Notes: generated by a model not told the origin, from the sequence alone. DNA of 22,782 nt from Bacillota bacterium (GCA_023436225.1 JAEZKA010000049.1:1-22782); one strand, 5' to 3'; numbered from the stretch's first letter, positions 14,557 to 21,649 are shown. Translations and numbers: made by a program.

Positions 14557-14674
14557 ACAAAGATAAAAACACATCCCGGTAGGTAGTCCGGGAGCAACAA
14601 TAAATATTGTTGTCAGTAACCTGCCTCCTTGGTTGTCCGTTCTTTGTTCATTAAATCTTGAAGGAGGGATTATA
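14557..14674 (+). ncRNA. yjdF-type riboswitch (azaaromatic-responsive leader)
   Basis: The 118-base leader of the yjdF gene contains TCCCGG-N8-CCGGGA (14574-14593), CAACAAT-AAAT-ATTGTTG, and a loop segment GGTAGGT that can pair with ACCTGCC (about 14619-14625). CCTCCTT (14624-14630) is the exact complement of the ribosome binding site AAGGAGG (14661-14667), so ribosome access can be switched by the fold. The yjdF RNA motif is known to precede yjdF genes and to respond to diverse azaaromatic compounds at the level of translation. The gene identity and layout support the call; a covariance search was not run. Confidence 0.75.
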
Positions 14675-15094
14675 ATGGACAAAGTATCTGGCAGATTACA
14701 TGTATTTTTTGCTGAACCTTTTTGGGTTGGGATTTTTGAACGAGTATCTGACGGTAAGCTTTCCGTATGTAAGATAACATTCGGGGCGGAGCCTAAAGAT
14801 TATGAAGTTCAGGAATTTGTGTTGAAAAATTACTATAATCTTCGCTTCAGTCCTTCTGTTGTTGCTGAAAAAGAAAGTAAGGAAAGGATTAATCCAAAGC
14901 GTCTGCAGAGAGAAGTAAGAAAGCAGGTAAGCAATATAGGCATTGGAACAAAATCACAACTGGCTCTAAAACTTCAACAGGAACAGGGGAAATCAGAAAG
15001 AAAAAATCGCTCTCGTGATCAAAAAGAGGCTGAGAAACAATTTCAATTTGTACTAAAACAGCAGAAAAGGAAAGAGAAACATAAGGGCAGGTAA
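14675..15094 (+). CDS. yjdF: YjdF family protein (DUF2992)
   Basis: The 139-aa protein matches the family layout: a short beta-rich N-terminus (HVFFAEPFWVGIFERVSDGK), an FGAEPKDYEVQEFV motif, an INPKRLQREVRK segment, and a very basic helical tail ending in KQQKRKEKHKGR. Its biochemical role is unknown; the link with an azaaromatic-sensing riboswitch suggests protection against or handling of such compounds. The start is the ATG at 14675, seven bases after AAGGAGG; upstream in-frame codons lie within the riboswitch. It stands alone on its transcript, and its stop codon lies in the loop of its own terminator. Confidence 0.92.
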   Translation: MDKVSGRLHVFFAEPFWVGIFERVSDGKLSVCKITFGAEPKDYEVQEFVLKNYYNLRFSPSVVAEKESKERINPKRLQREVRKQVSNIGIGTKSQLALKLQQEQGKSERKNRSRDQKEAEKQFQFVLKQQKRKEKHKGR

Positions 15095-15110
15095 CTGCCC
15101 TTATTCTTTC
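15085..15110 (+). terminator. Terminator of yjdF, overlapping the stop codon
   Basis: GGGCAG-GTAA-CTGCCC (15085-15100) is followed by TTATTCTTTC. The TAA stop at 15092-15094 forms part of the loop, so the last codons of the gene encode the ascending stem. Confidence 0.75.
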
Positions 15111-15181
15111 ATATAGATAGTTTGATAAACGAGAATGATATAAATAGATTATTAATATCAGATTATGTGAGGAGAAATAAC

Positions 15182-16252
15182 ATGTCATATGATTATAAAG
15201 AGGTTGTGCCCTATCTACTGCACTGGTTTGATTATAATGCCAGAATTTTAGCTTGGAGGGAGAACCCGAAGCCATATTATGTCTGGGTATCGGAGATTAT
15301 GCTCCAACAGACAAGGGTAGAAGCAGTGAAGGCTTACTTTGATCGGTTCACTCAGGCCTTGCCTGATATCAAGAGTCTTGCCGAAGCCCCTGAGGAGAAG
15401 CTATTAAAGCTTTGGGAGGGCCTTGGGTATTACAGCCGGGTTCGTAATCTGCAGAAAGCAGCGATTATTATCATGGAGGAATATAACGGGCAAATGCCTG
15501 AAAGCTATGAAACGCTGCTTACCTTGCCTGGAATTGGGGAATATACAGCAGGGGCGATTGCCTCTATAGCTTATGGAAAATCGGTACCCGCAGTGGATGG
15601 GAACGTCCTTCGAGTTATGAAGAGGATTGCAGGTAGCTATGATGATATCACAAAGGCTGTGGTGAAAAAGGAGCTGTGGCAGGATATTATAGCGATCATG
15701 CCTAAGGAGCGTCCAGGTGATTTCAACCAGTCTCTGATGGAGCTGGGGGCGACGGTCTGCCTTCCCAATGGTAAGCCACATTGTGATAAGTGTCCGGTTA
15801 TGCATCTATGCAAGGCATATCATGAAGATATTGTGATGCAGCTTCCCGTAAAGCCCGCGAAGAAGGAACGACGGAAGGAAGAGCGAACCATTCTACTGCT
15901 AGAATATCAAAATCATTATGCAATCAGAAAGAGAATGGCAAAGGGCTTACTTGCAGGTCTATGGGAGCTTCCAGGATTAGAGAGCAGGTTAAATCAAGAG
16001 GAACTGCAAAACATTTTGACGGATTTGAGAATAGTTCCAGAAGAGGTTAATCAACTAAGTGATGCCAAGCATATTTTCTCTCATGTTGAATGGAACATGT
16101 CTGGTTACCATATCCAACTAAAGGAGTATCCGAAGGAGTACACGAAAGAGAATTCTATTGTTTGGGCAGATACATCAGAATTAATCGATATTTACAGTAT
16201 ACCGAACGCATTTATGGCATTCACCAAGGAAATCAAAAGGAAGAAAAAATAG
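15182..16252 (+). CDS. mutY: A/G-specific adenine glycosylase MutY
   Basis: MutY removes adenine mispaired with 8-oxoguanine in base excision repair. The 356-aa protein shows catalytic Glu 38 (SEIMLQQT), the helix-hairpin-helix LPGIGEYTAGAIASIAYG (115-132), catalytic Asp 139 (AVDGNV) and a 4Fe-4S cluster site at Cys 193, 201, 204 and 210. The first cysteine gap is seven residues, one more than in E. coli. A C-terminal NUDIX-like domain (about 235-350) with FSHVEW (299-304) recognises 8-oxoG. I chose the ATG at 15182, seven bases after GAGGAG; an upstream in-frame TTG at 15122 has no such site and would lie close to the yjdF terminator. Confidence 0.96.
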   Translation: MSYDYKEVVPYLLHWFDYNARILAWRENPKPYYVWVSEIMLQQTRVEAVKAYFDRFTQALPDIKSLAEAPEEKLLKLWEGLGYYSRVRNLQKAAIIIMEEYNGQMPESYETLLTLPGIGEYTAGAIASIAYGKSVPAVDGNVLRVMKRIAGSYDDITKAVVKKELWQDIIAIMPKERPGDFNQSLMELGATVCLPNGKPHCDKCPVMHLCKAYHEDIVMQLPVKPAKKERRKEERTILLLEYQNHYAIRKRMAKGLLAGLWELPGLESRLNQEELQNILTDLRIVPEEVNQLSDAKHIFSHVEWNMSGYHIQLKEYPKEYTKENSIVWADTSELIDIYSIPNAFMAFTKEIKRKKK

Positions 16253-16271
16253 TATATTTTGCAAATTATCA

Positions 16272-16299
16272 TTGTAAAATAGGACAAATGTGCTATGAT
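16272..16299 (+). promoter_or_regulatory. Promoter of the lipoprotein gene
   Basis: TTGTAA (16272-16277), a 16-base spacer and TATGAT (16294-16299) with extended TGC precede the lipoprotein gene; the start should be near 16306. Confidence 0.65.
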
Positions 16300-16338
16300 A
16301 GTAAGGGAATTTATTTGATATGAGTTGGAGTGTGAATT

Positions 16339-16905
16339 ATGAAAAAGAGCTTAATATTAATTATTATAATTACTTTATTAACAATGACAGGTTGTGGGAA
16401 TAAGGGAGAATTTGCAAGCTTTATACCCACACCAAGTCCTGAGTCAGAGGATAACGATAATGAGGATGCAGTAACAGAGGATGAAGCAAAGAATACAGAA
16501 GGCGACAGTTCTGAGTCTTCGGTTGAAGGTACACCGACTCCCAAGCCTTTGCATGTGGGACAGACTACTACTAAGTACGTGAAGCTGGATAAGTACGATG
16601 CTATCTTAAACGTAAGAGCAACACCATCGAAAGACGGGGATATAGTAGGCTTTCTCGTACACACAGAGAAGATTGAGGTTATTGATGTTGTAGACGGATG
16701 GGCGAGCTTTGAACAGGGTGGAGAGATTCACTATGTCAGTGCAGATTTCCTGGTGAATGAGCGGCCGGAATACATCGAACCACCGAAGCCGTCACAGGTG
16801 CCCACCAAGAAACCAACACCGACGAGTAAACCTGTTCAGGAGAATACTCCTACTCAGGAAACTTCACCGGATGCAGATATGGATGAAGCACCTCCAGAGA
16901 TATAG
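16339..16905 (+). CDS. Lipoprotein with bacterial SH3 domain and Pro/Thr-rich linkers
   Basis: This 188-aa protein is exported and lipid-anchored: a hydrophobic signal with lipobox MTGC places the modified cysteine at residue 19. An acidic Glu/Asp/Ser-rich spacer (about 32-66) leads to an SH3_3-like domain (about 77-140: AILNVRATPSKDGDIVGFL, then DGWASFEQGGEIHYVSADFL), a fold that usually binds cell-wall peptides. A Pro/Thr/Lys-rich tail follows. GGAG precedes the ATG by about eight bases. The last 52 bases of the gene overlap the end of the convergent lysR gene. No enzymatic domain is present, so a structural or sensing role at the cell wall is likely but not proven. Confidence 0.85.
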   Translation: MKKSLILIIIITLLTMTGCGNKGEFASFIPTPSPESEDNDNEDAVTEDEAKNTEGDSSESSVEGTPTPKPLHVGQTTTKYVKLDKYDAILNVRATPSKDGDIVGFLVHTEKIEVIDVVDGWASFEQGGEIHYVSADFLVNERPEYIEPPKPSQVPTKKPTPTSKPVQENTPTQETSPDADMDEAPPEI

Positions 16906-17771
16906 TTCATAAATTTTTGCATTGAGTCAGAGAGGTAGGCATTTTTAGGATAAGAAAAGCCGACCTCTCTTTTATTAACCGGAATTCGTAACGGAATCTG
17001 TACCAAGGTACCTTCTTCCAGCTCCTTAGTTACAAATTCCTTAATAACACAGGCAACCCCAAGACTTGTCTTTGCAAATTCAATCAGGAGATCCATATTG
17101 CTGATCTCTAAGATGTTCTTCGGATCGATTGAATTAATCTTAAAATAATCATCAATGTATTTTCTTGATACGTTTTCCTTATCCATCAGCATGATATTAG
17201 CACTGGAGAATATATCACCGTTATTCTCTCGAAGCATTAGATTATCCAGGTAGGATTTCGTAGCTACAAAGATGTCTTCAATCGGTCCCAGAGAAAAGAA
17301 ATAGAAATTATCACCGTCCGGTTTGGCAATCAGACCGAGATCCAGTGCATTATTCTCCAGCAGCTTCATGGTATGGGAAGAGGATTGATTATCAATTGTA
17401 ATCTTGATATGTGGATTCTCCTTGACAAAGCCGTTCAGATAGGGCAGGAGAAGATATTTACATAAGGTAGTGCTGGCCCCGATACGAAGATGACCAATTC
17501 CCAGGTCATGTACGTGTCTCAGGTTATCCTCACCGCATTTTAAAGTATCAAAGGCGCTTTTGGTATAATCATAGAGAAGTCTACCTTCATCGGTCAGCTT
17601 AACACCACGAGAACTGCGTATGAATAGGGTGATGCCAAGATTATCCTCCAGGCTCTGAATTGACTTACTTACTGCCGGCTGGCTGATGTATAGCTGCTTT
17701 GCAGCCCGGGATATATTACCAGCCTCTGAAACACAGTTAAAAATGTAGTATAAGGACAGATTTTGCTCCAT
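16854..17771 (-). CDS. LysR-family transcriptional regulator, probable regulator of the leu operon
   Basis: The 305-aa protein has a typical N-terminal winged helix-turn-helix (about residues 3-60: YYIFNCVSEAGNISRAAKQL, then SQPAVSKSIQSLEDNLGITL) and a periplasmic-binding-type effector domain (about 88-295). I chose the ATG at 17771, eight bases after AAAGGAG; a GTG three codons upstream overlaps that site. It is divergent from leuB, and the intergenic region holds a perfect 7-base-arm dyad of LysR type, so regulation of itself and of leucine synthesis is the natural inference. The effector is unknown; isopropylmalate would be the classical candidate by analogy with other LysR-controlled leu genes. 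Its C-terminus is extended by a Ser/Gly-rich tail that overlaps the lipoprotein gene. Confidence 0.92.
   Translation of the reverse strand: MEQNLSLYYIFNCVSEAGNISRAAKQLYISQPAVSKSIQSLEDNLGITLFIRSSRGVKLTDEGRLLYDYTKSAFDTLKCGEDNLRHVHDLGIGHLRIGASTTLCKYLLLPYLNGFVKENPHIKITIDNQSSSHTMKLLENNALDLGLIAKPDGDNFYFFSLGPIEDIFVATKSYLDNLMLRENNGDIFSSANIMLMDKENVSRKYIDDYFKINSIDPKNILEISNMDLLIEFAKTSLGVACVIKEFVTKELEEGTLVQIPLRIPVNKREVGFSYPKNAYLSDSMQKFMNYISGGASSISASGEVS
16929..16974 (+). terminator. Terminator of the lipoprotein gene inside the lysR coding region
   Basis: AGAGAGGT (16929-16936) pairs with ACCTCTCT (16963-16970), with further GGC/GCC pairing inside and TTTTA after. It lies 24 bases past the lipoprotein stop yet wholly within the lysR reading frame, so the same bases encode the LysR C-terminal domain. 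Confidence 0.6.
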
Positions 17772-17798
17772 TGCAAACACTCCTTTAATAGGATTATT

Positions 17799-17817
17799 TT
17801 ATAACGTATTGTTATAA
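17799..17817. promoter_or_regulatory. LysR-type operator
   Basis: TTATAAC-GTATT-GTTATAA is a perfect dyad with 7-base arms and contains the T-N11-A core typical of LysR sites. It lies 28 bases before the lysR start and about 145 bases before the probable leu promoter -10 box. Confidence 0.6.
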
Positions 17818-17890
17818 CTGGTATTAATAATATGTATTTTGATTATATCAGACTATATGCTAAAATAGCAATAGAAATGTTAGAGCAACG

Positions 17891-17968
17891 AAAGCGATAG
17901 GATAAAGCGATAGGATAAAGCAATAGGATTAAGTGATCGGATTAAACTATCGGATTAAGCTATAATAC
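17891..17968. repeat. 13-bp tandem repeats upstream of the leu promoter
   Basis: Units start at 17891, 17904, 17917, 17930, 17943 and 17956. The first two are identical (AAAGCGATAGGAT); the next three diverge gradually (AAAGCAATAGGAT, TAAGTGATCGGAT, TAAACTATCGGAT), and the last is degenerate and contains the TATAAT box. They may be regulator sites or a slippage-prone promoter spacer. Confidence 0.7.
17938..17966 (+). promoter_or_regulatory. Probable leu operon promoter
   Basis: A perfect TATAAT (17961-17966) lies at the end of the 13-bp repeats. The matching -35 position (around 17938-17943) reads CGGATT, a poor hexamer, which suggests dependence on an activator. Transcription would begin near 17973, just before the structured leader. 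Confidence 0.5.
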
Positions 17969-17978
17969 GATAAATGAA

Positions 17979-18083
17979 GTGTCAAAAGCACCGAAGGTGC
18001 TTTCTTGAAAAGGTAGAAGGATATGCGAGTTTACTCGCGATAGCCTTCTACCTTATCAAGAAACTAGCTTGCGTTTTTGATAC
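17979..18083 (+). ncRNA. Multibranched structured leader of the leu operon (uncharacterised)
   Basis: An outer stem GTGTCAAAA (17979-17987) / TTTTGATAC (18075-18083), with one G-U pair, encloses a hairpin AGCACC-GAA-GGTGCT (17987-18001) and a long hairpin whose arms CTTGAAAAGGTAGAAGG (18004-18020) and CCTTCTACCTTATCAAG (18044-18060) match at 16 of 17 positions, topped by GCGAG-TTTA-CTCGC. A 65-codon frame crosses it but has no ribosome binding site and no leucine-rich stretch. It could be a cis-regulatory RNA or a small palindromic mobile repeat. No known family is recognised. Confidence 0.5.
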
Positions 18084-18139
18084 TTATATCATAAGTGTTA
18101 TGTACAAATATTTGATCAACAATACGGAGGTATCTGAGG

Positions 18140-19237
18140 ATGAATTACAACATCGCAGTCATTCCCGGTGATGGGATTGGACCGGAGATTATTACGGAAG
18201 CAAAGAAGGTGCTAGATAAAGTCGGAACAAGCTTTGGGCATACCTTTCAGTATACGGAGATATTGATGGGTGGTGTATCCATCGATGCAACCGGGGTACC
18301 TCTGACTGAGGAAGCACTTGAGACAGCGAAGAACAGTGATAGTGTACTTCTTGGCGCGGTTGGTGGTAATGTAGGTCAGTCTAACTGGTATAGTCTTCCT
18401 CCTCACCTAAGACCGGAAGCAGGGCTTCTGGCTATTCGTAAGGGCTTAAACCTGTTCGCGAATATACGTCCGGCAGTGCTCTATGACGAGCTGAAGGGTG
18501 CTTGCCCGCTAAAGTATGAAATCATAGGTGATGGCTTTGATTTTGTCGTAATGCGAGAGCTTACAGGCGGACTTTATTTTGGAGATCGCTACACAACAGA
18601 AGAGAATGGGGTAAGAAAAGCAACAGATACTCTTGTATATGATGAGAACGAGGTTAAAAGAATTGCTAAGTGGGCCTTTGAGATAGCCATGAAACGGAAT
18701 AAGAGGGTATGTAGTGTAGATAAGGCCAATGTTCTTGATTCCTCCAGGCTTTGGCGACAGGTAACCAAGGAGGTAGCAAAGGATTATCCTGAGGTCGAGC
18801 TTACCGATATGCTGGTAGATAATTGTGCAATGCAGCTGGTGAAGAACCCAAGGCAATTTGATGTAATACTCACAGAGAATATGTTTGGTGACATTCTATC
18901 AGATGAAGCAAGTATGATCACTGGTTCCATCGGTATGCTGGCATCAGCAAGCCTTGGCGACACAAAGCTAGGCTTATATGAGCCCAGTCATGGTTCTGCA
19001 CCGGATATCGCCGGGCAGAACAAGGCAAACCCGATTGCTACCATTCTATCAGCTGCGATGATGCTTCGTTATTCTTTTGAATTAACGAAGGAAGCAGACA
19101 GCATTGAGTCCGCTGTGAAGGCAGTGCTGAAGAAGGGATATCGAACGGTCGATATTATGTCAGAGGGTATGACCTTGGTGGGAACCGGTGAAATGGGAGA
19201 TCTGATTATTGCTGAAATCAATCAAAAAAATGTATAA
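18140..19237 (+). CDS. leuB: 3-isopropylmalate dehydrogenase LeuB
   Basis: LeuB carries out the NAD-dependent oxidative decarboxylation of 3-isopropylmalate to 2-oxoisocaproate, the third leucine-specific step. The 365-aa protein is the usual length and shows GDGIGPEI near the start, ANIRP (about 114-118), MRELTGGLYFG (about 137-147), the substrate- and metal-binding VDNCAMQLV and ENMFGDILSDEASMI (about 230-265), and the NAD-binding EPSHGSAPDIAGQNKANP segment (about 280-297). GGAGG is nine bases before the ATG. It is the first gene of the operon, 13 bases ahead of the acetyltransferase gene, and sits behind the structured leader, so the leader can affect the whole operon. Confidence 0.97.
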   Translation: MNYNIAVIPGDGIGPEIITEAKKVLDKVGTSFGHTFQYTEILMGGVSIDATGVPLTEEALETAKNSDSVLLGAVGGNVGQSNWYSLPPHLRPEAGLLAIRKGLNLFANIRPAVLYDELKGACPLKYEIIGDGFDFVVMRELTGGLYFGDRYTTEENGVRKATDTLVYDENEVKRIAKWAFEIAMKRNKRVCSVDKANVLDSSRLWRQVTKEVAKDYPEVELTDMLVDNCAMQLVKNPRQFDVILTENMFGDILSDEASMITGSIGMLASASLGDTKLGLYEPSHGSAPDIAGQNKANPIATILSAAMMLRYSFELTKEADSIESAVKAVLKKGYRTVDIMSEGMTLVGTGEMGDLIIAEINQKNV

Positions 19238-19250
19238 TGGGGAGAATTCA

Positions 19251-19685
19251 ATGATACGATTAAAGCCGGTAGATGAGAATAATTTTGAAGAAGTAATTAA
19301 GCTTAAGGTGTCGGAGGAGCAGCAATCCTTTGTAGCTACTAATGTATTTTCGATTGCCGAATCGAAGGTGCTTCCGGAATGTATCCCTCTCGCTATCTAT
19401 GATGAGGAGGAGCTGGTGGGTTTTGCGATGTATGCCATGGACAGGGATGACAAAGAATATTGGATCTACCGATTAATGATTGATGAGAAACATCAATCCA
19501 AGGGCTACGGCAGAGCGGCGATGGAAGCATTGATTAAGCGTATTAGTACGGACAAGGAGCATCACATAATATACATAAGCTTTGAACCGGAGAATGAGCG
19601 TGCTAAAGCATTATATGAGAGTCTGGGCTTTGTGCCGGATGGCCGTATGATAGAGGATGAAATCATTTATAAGCTGAATTATTAA
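19251..19685 (+). CDS. GNAT acetyltransferase (BltD-like polyamine acetyltransferase family)
   Basis: This 144-aa enzyme transfers an acetyl group from acetyl-CoA. The CoA-binding motif is RLMIDEKHQSKGYGRAAMEAL (Q-x-x-G-x-G type, about residues 78-98), followed by a final FEPENERAKALYESLGF. Its overall layout (LKPVDENNFEEVIKLKV, then ELVGFAMYAM) resembles Bacillus BltD spermine/spermidine acetyltransferases. The ATG at 19251 follows GGGGAG by six bases; an earlier in-frame start overlaps leuB. It sits 13 bases after leuB and 13 before leuC, clearly in the operon, though no leucine-pathway step needs an acetyltransferase of this kind. The substrate is uncertain: a polyamine, an amino acid or a pathway by-product are all possible. 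Confidence 0.88.
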   Translation: MIRLKPVDENNFEEVIKLKVSEEQQSFVATNVFSIAESKVLPECIPLAIYDEEELVGFAMYAMDRDDKEYWIYRLMIDEKHQSKGYGRAAMEALIKRISTDKEHHIIYISFEPENERAKALYESLGFVPDGRMIEDEIIYKLNY

Positions 19686-19698
19686 GGAGGATATGACG

Positions 19699-20964
19699 AT
19701 GGGTATGACAATGACGCAGAAGATATTGGCGGCTCATGCCGGACTTGCAGAGGTGTCGGCAGGCCAATTGATAGAAGCGGATCTGGATTTGGTACTGGGT
19801 AACGATGTCACGGCTCCCGTAGCTATTCATGAGATGGAGAAGATGACGATAAAGAAGGTATTTGATAAGGATAAGATAGCATTGGTCCCGGATCATTTTA
19901 CCCCGAATAAGGATATCAAATCAGCAGAGCATTGTAAGTGTATGCGTGATTTTGCGATGGATCAAGAGATAACGAATTATTTTGAGATCGGAGAGATGGG
20001 TATCGAGCATGCACTCCTTCCGGAAAAGGGTCTTGTTGTTGCAGGGGATGCAGTGATCGGTGCCGATTCACACACCTGTACTTATGGCGCTCTCGGGGCT
20101 TTTTCCACAGGCGTGGGAAGTACGGATATGGCTGCAGGAATGGCTACCGGTAAGGCATGGTTTAAGGTGCCTTCTGCGATTAAGTTCGTTTTAAACGGAA
20201 AGCCTGCGAGATGGGTCAGTGGTAAGGACATAATTCTACATATCATTGGTATGGTTGGAGTAGACGGAGCTCTTTACCGGTCCATGGAATTTGTTGGGGA
20301 TGGAATTAAGAATCTTACGATGGATGATCGATTTACGATGGCTAACATGGCAATTGAAGCAGGAGCTAAGAATGGTATCTTTCCAGTGGATGATCTGGCT
20401 ATTCAATATATTAAGGAGCATTCAGGGAGAGAATATAAGATTTATGAAGCAGATGCAGATGCTGAGTACGACGAGGTATATGAGATTGATTTGTCCTGTC
20501 TGAAGCCTACCGTTGCTTTCCCTCATCTTCCTGAGAATACCCGTACCATAGATAAGGTGGGTGAGGTTAAGATTGATCAGGTAGTAATCGGTTCCTGTAC
20601 CAATGGAAGAATTGATGATTTGAGAGTTGCAGCTAAGATATTGGAGGGAAGAAAGGTTGCTAAGGGTATGCGTGTGATCGTATTCCCTGCCACTCAGGCA
20701 ATCTACCTTCAGGCGATGGAGGAGGGCTTACTTGCTACCTTCATTAAAGCCGGAGCCGTTGTCAGTACTCCGACCTGTGGTCCTTGCCTTGGCGGGCATA
20801 TGGGGATCTTGGCGGCAGGTGAACGTGCGGTAGCAACAACGAACCGTAATTTCGTGGGACGTATGGGTCATGTGAAGTCAGAGGTATATCTGGCCAGCCC
20901 TGCAGTGGCAGCGGCAAGTGCGGTAACCGGCAAGATATCAGGCCCAAGCGAGCTTGGATTATAA
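19699..20964 (+). CDS. leuC: 3-isopropylmalate dehydratase large subunit LeuC
   Basis: Together with LeuD, LeuC isomerises 2-isopropylmalate to 3-isopropylmalate through a 4Fe-4S cluster. The 421-aa length fits the shorter LeuC type (about 420 aa) that pairs with a short LeuD. Cluster cysteines are in GSCTNGR (about residue 299) and TPTCGPCLGG (about 359 and 362). DSHTCTYGALGAF (about 116-128) carries substrate-binding residues. I chose the ATG at 19699, eight bases after GGAGG; the ATG at 19693 is only two bases from it. It lies between the acetyltransferase gene and leuD, 42 bases before the latter. Confidence 0.96.
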   Translation: MGMTMTQKILAAHAGLAEVSAGQLIEADLDLVLGNDVTAPVAIHEMEKMTIKKVFDKDKIALVPDHFTPNKDIKSAEHCKCMRDFAMDQEITNYFEIGEMGIEHALLPEKGLVVAGDAVIGADSHTCTYGALGAFSTGVGSTDMAAGMATGKAWFKVPSAIKFVLNGKPARWVSGKDIILHIIGMVGVDGALYRSMEFVGDGIKNLTMDDRFTMANMAIEAGAKNGIFPVDDLAIQYIKEHSGREYKIYEADADAEYDEVYEIDLSCLKPTVAFPHLPENTRTIDKVGEVKIDQVVIGSCTNGRIDDLRVAAKILEGRKVAKGMRVIVFPATQAIYLQAMEEGLLATFIKAGAVVSTPTCGPCLGGHMGILAAGERAVATTNRNFVGRMGHVKSEVYLASPAVAAASAVTGKISGPSELGL

Positions 20965-21006
20965 TAATGATTGTGCCTGTGATTGGGCAGATGGAGGTAA
21001 ATATCT

Positions 21007-21501
21007 ATGAAGGCTTTTGGAACCGTTCACAAATATGGCGATAATGTCGATACCGACGTAATCATCCCTGCTCGTTATCTAAATTCCTCCGATCCGAAGG
21101 AGCTTGCTGCAAAATGTATGATAGATATCGATCAGGAATTTATTACCCGAGTAAAACAGGGTGATATTATGGTGGCAAATAAAAATTTTGGCTGTGGCTC
21201 CTCTAGAGAGCATGCGCCGATTGCAATTAAGGCTGCGGGGATTAGCTGTGTTATCGCAGAGACCTTTGCTCGAATTTTCTTCCGCAATGCAATTAATATC
21301 GGTCTTCCGATCATCGAGTGTCCGCAAGCAGCAAAGGAAATAGAAGCCGGTGATCAGGTTGAAATTGATTTTGATAACGGTATCATTTATGACAGAACGA
21401 AAGGAACCCAGTATCAGGGTCAGGCATTTCCAGAGTTCATGCAAAAGATTATTAAAGCGGAGGGCTTGATCAACTATATCAATGAAAATCGTAAAGCATG
21501 A
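21007..21501 (+). CDS. leuD: 3-isopropylmalate dehydratase small subunit LeuD
   Basis: LeuD is the swivelling small subunit that completes the active site of LeuC. The 164-aa sequence shows DVIIPARYL (about residues 17-25) and the signature NFGCGSSREHAPIAIK (about 60-75), and belongs to the short LeuD type found with 420-aa LeuC in archaea and clostridia. GGAGG lies nine bases upstream. It is the last gene of the operon. Its final codons (NENRKA) form the first part of a 40-bp tandem repeat that continues beyond the stop. Confidence 0.96.
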   Translation: MKAFGTVHKYGDNVDTDVIIPARYLNSSDPKELAAKCMIDIDQEFITRVKQGDIMVANKNFGCGSSREHAPIAIKAAGISCVIAETFARIFFRNAINIGLPIIECPQAAKEIEAGDQVEIDFDNGIIYDRTKGTQYQGQAFPEFMQKIIKAEGLINYINENRKA

Positions 21502-21576
21502 TTTTCATTGATCATGTATTAATGAAAATCAAAGAGCGTAATTTTCATTAATCGTGTATTAATGAAAATCAAAGAA
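21481..21576. repeat. 40-bp tandem repeats with internal palindromes, overlapping the leuD stop
   Basis: Units of exactly 40 bases start at 21481 and 21521, with a partial third at 21561. Each carries AATGAAAAT followed about 20 bases later by its inverse ATTTTCATT, so the motif alternates strand. ATTTTCATTAAT-CGTGT-ATTAATGAAAAT (21541-21569) is a perfect 12-bp hairpin, and GATTTTCATTGAT/ATTAATGAAAATC (about 21500-21530) is a near-perfect one. Confidence 0.75.
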
Positions 21577-21649
21577 AAGGATTTAATAATTTTTTGTTAT
21601 ATATAATCTTGTTTATCCCATGTTTTAGATAGAATAATAACACTACATT

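Noticed and set aside
15122..15181. N-terminal 20-residue extension of MutY from a TTG start
   Set aside because: GAGGAG seven bases before the ATG at 15182 decides the start, and the extension has no family counterpart.
17891..17968. CRISPR array
   Set aside because: The 13-bp units are directly adjacent without spacers, and there are no cas genes. The same applies to the 40-bp repeats at 21481.
17974..18171. 65-codon frame across the leu leader, possible attenuation peptide
   Set aside because: No ribosome binding site, no leucine run, reads through a long palindrome, and overlaps the leuB start.
18140..21501. leuA in the leucine operon
   Set aside because: No isopropylmalate synthase-like frame is present between lysR and the LysM gene.
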